Assembly (NCBI GenBank): GCA_017457015.1
Contig: JAFTIG010000056.1
Span: forward strand, 1-18,858
Direction: 5' to 3'
DNA length: 18,858 nucleotides
DNA from: Clostridia bacterium
GTDB taxonomy: Bacteria > Bacillota_A > Clostridia > Christensenellales > Borkfalkiaceae
Made by a program: the position numbers and the translations under genes. This document shows, piece by piece, positions 1 to 7,072 of the stretch; position 1 is the first letter of the stretch, and every line of letters starts with the position of its first letter. Under the pieces are notes generated by a model. That model did not search any database and was not told the origin of the DNA. It saw only the letters and a program-made list of their open reading frames with translations.

Positions 1-3000
1 AATAGTCACGGTAGTTCCACTTGTAGTTGCCGTACAAGCGGTAGTGCCGATTATTGCGCTCGTTACACCGCTAACGGTTACGTTTTGGATTTTAGTTAAA
101 TCTACCGTTACTGCAGAGCCGTTTGTTACTACGTATTCGTCTGCGTAAGAAACGGTGTCGTAAGCGTCAACCATTTTAGACGTTGTGTCAAGCGTAACCT
201 TACCGCTACCCCATGCAGAGCCGTTATAGGTTTCACCAAGCATAACCATTGTACCGTTAGAACTAATGGTAGAATTGATTATATTGATGTTACCATCTAA
301 TACGTTTGCAAGCACAAAGGACTTTTCTTTCAATGCGGAATCCATCAATACGTTGATCGTACTGTTCTTAATCGTGAACGTTCTACCAGAAAGCACTTTT
401 CTACCCAAAATATAATTAGTAGTTGCTCCACCGGGTACGATAACATCCATCGTTACGTTTTCCATAGTGAAATTACCTAATTCGTCACTCATTGCACCGG
501 TATAAGATTTAACTCTTACGGTAATGTTTTTAAGCACGCCGTCACCTAAACAGCTTGCATACCAACCGGTATAGCAATAAATGTTAGTTACGGTATGACC
601 TAAACCGTTTACGGTCGCACCGGTGTGGAAATATCCAGGTTTAGTAATTTCAGGAGTTTCTTCTAATTCGATATCCTGCGTTACTACTGCATAAGTGTTA
701 TTTCTCTGTTTTGAATAGAAGTCTTTAAACGATGCGTTATCGCTGAGTAAATGCGTTGCAAAGATTACTTCAAAAGATATAGTATCGATTACGTCGCCCG
801 AGTCAACGGTGATTTGGATTGCTTTACCTTCGCCGTAAGTATCGGTGGTGATTATAAGAGTTTGGTTATTTTCACCGAGCACCCAAGTTGCGGGCGTATC
901 GTTTACTGCTACGCTCGTGATCGTTGCAGGATCAATATCAACGCTGATCTTGTTGAAGTCTACCGTTACTGTGCCGTCAACGATACCGATATATTCGTCT
1001 TGATAGGTTGCGGTAGATTCGGTAACGTCGTCTTTATCTCTCAATATCGACTTGGTAATATTTACGCCAGTTTCGCCCCAAACTGCGCCGTTAAAGGTTT
1101 CGCCCGGTTTAACCATCGTACCGTTAAACGTGATAGTGGTGTTTTCAAAGTTAAGCGTACTACCATCGTTTAGGCCGCCGAGGACGTAACTGTTATCGAT
1201 AAGCGTGTTATCTATCGTCAGGGCGATTACGCAATCCTTAAAGGTCAAATATTTGTTCGCGCCTATGCTACCAAACAACAAGTTGGTGCCGTATTTGCTA
1301 CCGGGAGCAAAGCCGTTTTTGATAACGATATTTTCAAACGTTACGTCGTTCATTGACCCGCCGAGAATGCTCGAGAAACCTTTTATCTTGTTAAAGGTCA
1401 AGTTCTTAATGGTAGCACTCGTTACACTGTTAGCAAATAGTCCGCTCCAGTTATATACGTTTTCACCGCCGATAACGTGGTTTTGACCGTCGATTACTAC
1501 GTTACAAATGAACGCCGTTTTGAGTTCGTATTCGCTTGCAAGGTTAAAGTCTGCCGTAACTATAGCGTATCTGTTTTGCGTACCGCTTTCCATAAACGAT
1601 TTCCAACTTGCTTCGTCGCTAATGTAATCGGTTACTACTAAAACGCTAAACTTATAACCAACCGTTGCGGTATGGATTGTAAAGTTAGAAGTATTCCATG
1701 CGGTTGAGCCACTTACCGTAACGGTGGTTGCCGTGCTATCGGTGATCTCTAAAATCAAGTTGCCGTAATTTACTTGAGTTACCGTGCCGGTAAATCCGTT
1801 AATCTTTGAAAGGTCGAAAGTGATAACTCCGCCAGTGCTCTTAACGTAATCTGCGTTATAAGTAACGTTAGTAGAATAATCTTTTACCGTTACTGCTACG
1901 GTGTAAACACCGCTTTCGGTATATAAATCTATGTCGGTCATGCCGAGAACCGCTTTGTTAATATATAAAATATCGCCGTCAACGTTAAAGGTTGTTTCTG
2001 CACCACCGATATAGACGCTTTCAATAGCGTTACCGTCGATAACAGGTAAAAATTTAGTTAAATCCACGATGGTTTGAGAACTGCTTGCAACGGGGTTACC
2101 GTCGTAAGTGATTTCCGTTATATCGTTTTTATCGGTAATAACTAAATTGTTAACGGTAAAGTTTGCGCCGTATCCGTCAGTACCTATCTTCACTATGGTT
2201 GCATTTGCAGTAATCTTAACGTTTTCAAACGTGATTGACTTATATTTGCCGTCGTCAGGCAAGATTTGATAAGACTTATCAACGTGTGCAACGTCCATAT
2301 TAAAGTCAAAGTTACAGTTTTTGAAAAGAACTTCGGTGCCGTCGTAGTTAACGTTATATAAAAGATAAGTTGCACTGTTAAAGCCGGGGAACTTGGTGTT
2401 TATAAAGTTAACGTTTTCAAACGTCATTTCACCAACGAATTTACCGCCGAAAATTGACGTACCAGTCTTGAAGTTAACAAAGTTTACGTTCTTAAAGGTT
2501 ACTCCGTTTGCGTCGTTACAGAACAAGCCAGAATATTCATATCCGTCATAAATAGTATGACCTAAACCGTCGAACACGAAATCCATTAAGAATCCGCTAT
2601 CAAACTGCGTGTCGTCAAGTTGAATATCGTTAGCAAGTACGATATATCTACGGTTATTTTGTCTACCGTTAAGTTTTAGCGTAGCAAACAATTCAGAACC
2701 GTTAGTTACTACTACGTCTGCAACTACTACGTCGAACGTATAAACGTCGGTTTCGCCGTATACGGCAATGCTTTGAACGTTAATTTCATTATTCGTAAAG
2801 GTCAAGATATTTCCCGACTGAACACCGTTTGCGTCTATGCCGTTTACCGTTACTTTCTTAACTTCTCCGCTAAATCCGGGGATCTTATCGACGTCTAAAG
2901 TAGTTTTTCCGTCTTTAATCGCGATATAATCCGCACCGTAAGTTACTTTGTTATAATTATAAGTTTGTAAGGGGAGTTCAACAGTTACGTCCGTAAAGTT

Positions 3001-4125
3001 TGCGCTCTTAACTACGAGAGTAAACGCCGTTGCAGCCGTTACGTTTTGATCAATCGTTATGGTGTTGCCGTTTAAGGTAATGCCGTTAACTGCATTTTTG
3101 AGTGAATATTCAGCATCGAAAAGGCTAGTTTCAAACGTTACGGTAGAACCTGCTTTAAGATCGCCGTCTATGCTATAGAATATTTCTTCAATAGCAGAAT
3201 CGTAATTGCTCATATACGGAATCGCATTATCAATCGTCCAACCTGCATCTTCAAACGCAGATGCGTCTATTTTAGAAAGAAGTTCAGTTACGCTCATGCA
3301 ATGTACGGTTTTGTTGTTGGTTGCAGTTTCTCTCTTTAACGTAAAGTTACCGTTAAATACCAAATAGGTATTGCGCGTAGTAATTCCGTTACCTTGACTG
3401 TAGCTGTACCCGTAACCGTAATAATCAATATCGGGGTTATCCGTTTCAACTACGATAATAACGTTTTCTAATTCACAATCGTTATATTCGCCGCTCATTA
3501 CGAGTGCTTGTTCTTTAATTTTGTCACTGAACTGACTGCCTGCGCCGATCATCTTTGCAAGAATAAGCACGTTTTCCATATGTCCAGTATAAGAAGAGCC
3601 TATTACCCCGCCGTTAGTAGAATCAACTACCATATTAACGATTTGTAAGTTTTTAACCATAGCCGCTTCGTTAGTTTGAGCCATGAAACCGCTATTAGTT
3701 GTAAAGTTGGATACGGTATGTCCGCGTCCGTCAAGCGTACCAGACCACCAAGAACCTGACGTTACGAGTGCGCCTTTCAAATTAACGTCTGCCGTTAAAA
3801 TACTATATCCTACGTAAGAACCGATATTTGCAAACCACGCTTTGTATTCGTCTGCGTTTGAAATAGTGGTTTGATAAATTAATCCGTTAACTACAACGTC
3901 AACTCTATCGGTTATAAGAGTATACTCGTTTTCGCCTGCAGGAGCATCCGTCAATGTAAGCGTGTTACCGTCTGCCGCGTGCGATACTACTGCTCCACCC
4001 GAAACTACTTTGGTAATTTCTGAAAGTGCTATCGGAAGATTTGCACTGCTAAAATCAATCGCCGTACTACCAGTATTCTTTTTTGTTGCATCGTTTGACG
4101 ACTGGGTGATAAAATCAGTCTTATA
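1..4125 (-). repeat. Composite protein repeat: linker domain + beta-helix, four copies and a fifth begun
   Basis: Within the giant lipoprotein, linker domains begin near residues 304, 696, 1058, 1340 and 1627. Beta-helix units begin near residues 385, 770, 1130 and 1425. Units open with a helix-like stretch (NADEYKAWF, NGSELFATL, DEASWKSFM, DNASFKDFY), then YxILTADxNL or a similar strand, then G.GH.[VI]. Successive spacings shrink (about 385, 360 and 295 residues), and the copies are diverged in sequence, so this is an old duplication series and not a recent tandem array. The fifth linker at the window edge implies another unit beyond base 1. Positions are approximate, read from my own translation. 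Confidence 0.7.
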
Positions 4126-5019
4126 AGTTACCGTTTCTTTGGTTACGTTTACGGTAATGATAACGTCGTATTCGCTACTGCTATCCGCGGTAAACTTTGC
4201 CGTAACGGTAGTTGTACCTTGCTTTTTAGCAACGATTTTAGTACCGGAAATTTCTACGATCGAACTATCGGACGAAACGAGCGTTATAGCATTGGAAACT
4301 TCTTGTCCGTTAACTATCGCCTTAAATCCGTTGGTTTCAAAGGTATTAACGCCGTCGTCACCGAGTGCGGTTGCCGTAAGCGACAATGCGTTTGCGGCAA
4401 TACCCGTTTGAATTTCACCCGTTTCTATAACGGTTACGGTAATGGTTTTGGTAACGAGCGTTAAGCCGTTATAAGTAGCGGTTACGGTAACGTCTTGCGA
4501 ACCGTAATCGAGAGCGGAAACGACGCCGTCTTCGTCTACGCTGATTTTTCCGTTAGTGCCTACTAATTCGTAAGTTACGGTAGCGCGGTCAAAATCCGAG
4601 CCACTTAATACCATAGACGCGTCTAGCGGGAAAACACTGCCCTTAACCAAGGTCAAAGTATCGTCTAATGCGTCGAATTCGGGAGTGAGCGTACCGCGGT
4701 TTACCGTGATAGCGCAGTCTGCTTTTACAGAGCCTGCGATTGCGGTAACCTTTGCACTACCTATGCCGAGTGCAGTAACTTTTCCGTCAGCCACCGTTAT
4801 TACCGACGTATCTGACGACGACCATACTATGGTAGCGTCGGTATTCGTTAACGTCGCGGTGAGCGTTACTTCTTCAAAAAGTCCTAGTTCAAGCGTGGTC
4901 GCCGAAAGAGATACTTTTGGTGATTTGTCTTCTTGTTCTCCGCAACCAACCGCAAAAAGAGTTAAACATAAGGTTGCCATGAGCGCCAACAGACACGTTA
5001 AAAATCTTCTTTTTACCAT
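1..5019 (-). CDS. Giant BIG2 / beta-helix repeat surface lipoprotein (C-terminus beyond window)
   Basis: The frame is open from the ATG at 5019 to base 1, giving 1673 residues with no stop, so the C-terminus is missing. The start is fixed by AAGGAGG seven bases upstream. Residues 1-26 form a lipoprotein signal with lipobox AVGC (lipid-modified Cys26), so the protein is probably anchored on the outer face of the membrane. Residues about 35-110 are a clear BIG2 Ig-like domain (WSSSDTSVITV, then GKVTALGIGSAKVTA). Two more Ig-like domains follow to about 292. The rest is a composite repeat: a linker starting [D/E]Y...G..T.D..KI.GF.G.V, then a short beta-helix with motifs such as DGRGHTVSNF, DGLGHTI and NGLGHTVTNIY. 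No catalytic motif was recognised. It is the last visible gene of the glycan operon, 89 bases after the DUF4838 gene, and is inferred to bind polysaccharide or mediate adhesion. The family identity of the beta-helix units is inferred from pattern only. Confidence 0.88.
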   Translation of the reverse strand, partial: MVKRRFLTCLLALMATLCLTLFAVGCGEQEDKSPKVSLSATTLELGLFEEVTLTATLTNTDATIVWSSSDTSVITVADGKVTALGIGSAKVTAIAGSVKADCAITVNRGTLTPEFDALDDTLTLVKGSVFPLDASMVLSGSDFDRATVTYELVGTNGKISVDEDGVVSALDYGSQDVTVTATYNGLTLVTKTITVTVIETGEIQTGIAANALSLTATALGDDGVNTFETNGFKAIVNGQEVSNAITLVSSDSSIVEISGTKIVAKKQGTTTVTAKFTADSSSEYDVIITVNVTKETVTYKTDFITQSSNDATKKNTGSTAIDFSSANLPIALSEITKVVSGGAVVSHAADGNTLTLTDAPAGENEYTLITDRVDVVVNGLIYQTTISNADEYKAWFANIGSYVGYSILTADVNLKGALVTSGSWWSGTLDGRGHTVSNFTTNSGFMAQTNEAAMVKNLQIVNMVVDSTNGGVIGSSYTGHMENVLILAKMIGAGSQFSDKIKEQALVMSGEYNDCELENVIIVVETDNPDIDYYGYGYSYSQGNGITTRNTYLVFNGNFTLKRETATNNKTVHCMSVTELLSKIDASAFEDAGWTIDNAIPYMSNYDSAIEEIFYSIDGDLKAGSTVTFETSLFDAEYSLKNAVNGITLNGNTITIDQNVTAATAFTLVVKSANFTDVTVELPLQTYNYNKVTYGADYIAIKDGKTTLDVDKIPGFSGEVKKVTVNGIDANGVQSGNILTFTNNEINVQSIAVYGETDVYTFDVVVADVVVTNGSELFATLKLNGRQNNRRYIVLANDIQLDDTQFDSGFLMDFVFDGLGHTIYDGYEYSGLFCNDANGVTFKNVNFVNFKTGTSIFGGKFVGEMTFENVNFINTKFPGFNSATYLLYNVNYDGTEVLFKNCNFDFNMDVAHVDKSYQILPDDGKYKSITFENVKITANATIVKIGTDGYGANFTVNNLVITDKNDITEITYDGNPVASSSQTIVDLTKFLPVIDGNAIESVYIGGAETTFNVDGDILYINKAVLGMTDIDLYTESGVYTVAVTVKDYSTNVTYNADYVKSTGGVITFDLSKINGFTGTVTQVNYGNLILEITDSTATTVTVSGSTAWNTSNFTIHTATVGYKFSVLVVTDYISDEASWKSFMESGTQNRYAIVTADFNLASEYELKTAFICNVVIDGQNHVIGGENVYNWSGLFANSVTSATIKNLTFNKIKGFSSILGGSMNDVTFENIVIKNGFAPGSKYGTNLLFGSIGANKYLTFKDCVIALTIDNTLIDNSYVLGGLNDGSTLNFENTTITFNGTMVKPGETFNGAVWGETGVNITKSILRDKDDVTESTATYQDEYIGIVDGTVTVDFNKISVDIDPATITSVAVNDTPATWVLGENNQTLIITTDTYGEGKAIQITVDSGDVIDTISFEVIFATHLLSDNASFKDFYSKQRNNTYAVVTQDIELEETPEITKPGYFHTGATVNGLGHTVTNIYCYTGWYASCLGDGVLKNITVRVKSYTGAMSDELGNFTMENVTMDVIVPGGATTNYILGRKVLSGRTFTIKNSTINVLMDSALKEKSFVLANVLDGNINIINSTISSNGTMVMLGETYNGSAWGSGKVTLDTTSKMVDAYDTVSYADEYVVTNGSAVTVDLTKIQNVTVSGVTSAIIGTTACTATTSGTTVTI

Positions 5020-5054
5020 TTTTTATCCTCCTTATATGATAAAAATAATATTTC

Positions 5055-5099
5055 TACCGCAAGCCCAAAGGTCAAGCCTTTGGGTTACTATTTGCGGTA
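5055..5099. terminator. Two-step hairpin between DUF4838 gene and giant lipoprotein gene
   Basis: The inner stem CCCAAAGG/CCTTTGGG (5064-5071 with 5077-5084, loop TCAAG) is nested in the outer stem TACCGCAA/TTGCGGTA (5055-5062 with 5092-5099). In the direction of operon transcription (minus) it is followed by GAAATATTATTTTTA, which is T-rich but not a clean T-run. A better T-run follows on the plus strand, where no gene converges. It may be a leaky intercistronic terminator or an mRNA-stabilising hairpin that sets the ratio of the giant protein to the genes before it. Confidence 0.5.
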
Positions 5100-5108
5100 A
5101 ATTTTTTA

Positions 5109-7070
5109 TTAACCTGAAATGAATAAACTTTCGTAAACTTTATCGTAGGTATCGCTACCATAGCAGGTCTTTAAGCGAATTATATCGCTTGCAACGCTTT
5201 CGCACATTGCAATCTGTTCACTGGGAAGGAACGTTCCGCCGTAAAGTTTTACGAGCATATATCTTGGTCCAACGGATTCTCTAGCGATTTCATCTTTTGC
5301 AAACGCGTAATAATCGGGATCGGCCTGTGCGTATTTTTCGATAAGAGCATACGCAGATTCTATAATTTCTACCTGATTTACGAGATAACGTTTACCCCAG
5401 TATTTAGTCTTAAACGAGTTGGTCCAACAAGAACCGTCCCTACCCAAAAGTTTATGGTTGTAAAGTTCGGCTCTCATGTTCCAGTAAGCCTGTTTCATCA
5501 TGGGCGCAGCGTCGCGATAAAGAGTATCTATATAATGATTTATAAGGGTTGTAACGTCAAGATTTACGTCCCACATAAGTTTAGACCAAAGATATTGCTT
5601 TAACGCGTCGAAGTTGGATTGTTGTTGTTGAGAAATTGCCGCTTCAGGGAATACTAGATAAGTGCCCATATTCTTTAAGAAACGGAGCATGTCGGGTGAG
5701 TTACCCCAAGTATCGTACGGAACGAGTCTATACTTATCGCAGTAAACGATATCGTAAAGCCACGAGCCGTATTGATCGGTAAGCGCTTGCCAACTTTCAA
5801 ACGTTTCTTTCATTGCCGCGTTTGCCGAGTCGTTGATCGAAGAAACGAAGTCCGCAGCGATAGGCGCAATGTTTGCAGCGACGTTGTCGTGGAGTTTAAC
5901 CGAATCGTCGATAGCAACGTAGTTGCCGTTTTCATCCTTTTTAACGGGTGCTTTTTCGGTCTGGTGATAAACTATCATATTGAAAGTTATATCTCTGCCC
6001 GGTTGATTTTCATCTATCCACGCTTGAACGGTGTCTGCGACGTCGTTAGTCCAGTGGATTGCCGTTGCAGCGTTAGTTCCGTAATAGTCTTTAGACGCTT
6101 TACAGGTATCGCAAGTACACCACTCGTTATAGTCTTGTTGTGCCATTGAAACGAGTTCGTGCTCCAAGTCTTCTTTTAACTTACCTATAATGAAGTCAGA
6201 CGCAACTTTTACGAGTTCTTGATAAGATTTTTCGTCACCGCCTGCCGTGTAGCAGAGTTGACGTCCGCTATTTGAATACCACTCGGGGTGAGCACTTTTA
6301 TACGTTTCGGGCGGAACCATACGGAAAGACGAGTGAGAATGAGTATTCTTTACGTAAATATTCGAGTCTCTAATCATTCTCATACGGGTTGCAGCCGTTT
6401 CGTTAAGATAAATACCGCCGTAAGAAGTTACTCTGTAATCAAAGTCGGGCACTTCTTTAATTTCAAAGTCAGGAAGTGCAAGATCGGTTACGTTTTTATC
6501 GAGCGTATAATATTGATTGTGCAACATTTCATAACCGAAAAGTTCACCGAGTAAATCGTACATACCCCATAAGCATCCCCTTTCTTTACCGGAAATAAAT
6601 ATGGATTTGCCTTTCGTATCAATTTGATAACCCTGTCTACCGAGAGTTTCATAGTCAACGGTTATACCCGATTCTCTTAAAATGGTGGTGTCCCCCATTG
6701 AAATATACGTTGCGTCGTCAGAGTAAGTTACGCCTGCGTCCGAAATTACGTCCATCTTAAAGCCTGCCGCTTCGTTCAAGAAATAGTTGAACTCTGCGTA
6801 CGCCTTGTTAAGATAATTGCCCTTTTGTGCAGGGAGAACAATAACGTAAGGTGAATTACCGCCCTGTATAATTTTGTGAGAAGTAGTACCTACCTTTCTT
6901 TCGTGTACAGTACCTTCTACCTTGGGTATAGTGTTGGTGTAAGTCAAATAAGTTCCGTCGGGAGTTAACACTTTATTTGCGTCGCTGTTAGATGAATCGT
7001 TACAGCCGATAAGCGAAAACGCAGTTACCGCCGCCATTACGATAGACGCTAATTTAACAAATTTTTTCAT
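5109..7070 (-). CDS. DUF4838-family lipoprotein with GH67N-like N-terminal domain
   Basis: 653 residues. Residues 1-23 are a lipoprotein signal with lipobox LIGC (Cys23). Residues about 75-195 look like the GH67 N-terminal/GH20b-like domain seen ahead of glycosidase barrels; the segment GRQGYQI...KSIFISGKERGCLWGMYDLL is typical, with G-RGCLWG-YD-L as key residues. The following region, about 240-530, fits DUF4838 and contains the family's DYNEWCTCDTC motif (D313, N315, E316, W317, C318, C320, C323). DUF4838 proteins are common in polysaccharide-degrading loci, but I know of no firmly assigned reaction, so glycosidase activity here is inference. The gene starts two bases after the preceding stop, and its GGAGGG ribosome site overlaps that stop, which suggests translational coupling to the 950-residue protein. 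Location is expected to be extracellular and membrane-tethered. Confidence 0.85.
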   Translation of the reverse strand: MKKFVKLASIVMAAVTAFSLIGCNDSSNSDANKVLTPDGTYLTYTNTIPKVEGTVHERKVGTTSHKIIQGGNSPYVIVLPAQKGNYLNKAYAEFNYFLNEAAGFKMDVISDAGVTYSDDATYISMGDTTILRESGITVDYETLGRQGYQIDTKGKSIFISGKERGCLWGMYDLLGELFGYEMLHNQYYTLDKNVTDLALPDFEIKEVPDFDYRVTSYGGIYLNETAATRMRMIRDSNIYVKNTHSHSSFRMVPPETYKSAHPEWYSNSGRQLCYTAGGDEKSYQELVKVASDFIIGKLKEDLEHELVSMAQQDYNEWCTCDTCKASKDYYGTNAATAIHWTNDVADTVQAWIDENQPGRDITFNMIVYHQTEKAPVKKDENGNYVAIDDSVKLHDNVAANIAPIAADFVSSINDSANAAMKETFESWQALTDQYGSWLYDIVYCDKYRLVPYDTWGNSPDMLRFLKNMGTYLVFPEAAISQQQQSNFDALKQYLWSKLMWDVNLDVTTLINHYIDTLYRDAAPMMKQAYWNMRAELYNHKLLGRDGSCWTNSFKTKYWGKRYLVNQVEIIESAYALIEKYAQADPDYYAFAKDEIARESVGPRYMLVKLYGGTFLPSEQIAMCESVASDIIRLKTCYGSDTYDKVYESLFISG

Positions 7071-7072
7071 AA

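Noticed and set aside
1..5019. DNA tandem repeats or a CRISPR-like array in the giant gene
   Set aside because: Recurring words such as GTTACG and CGTAA come from codon preference in Thr/Val/Asn-rich repeats. There are no identical spaced repeats, only diverged protein modules.
4139..5122. Several plus-strand open frames of 80-145 codons opposite the giant lipoprotein
   Set aside because: They are antisense shadows of the BIG2 region. The minus strand has a lipobox, Ig motifs and AAGGAGG, and the plus frames have none of these.
5772..6149. 125-codon plus-strand open frame
   Set aside because: Antisense to the DUF4838 gene across its conserved motif; no ribosome site or recognisable domain.
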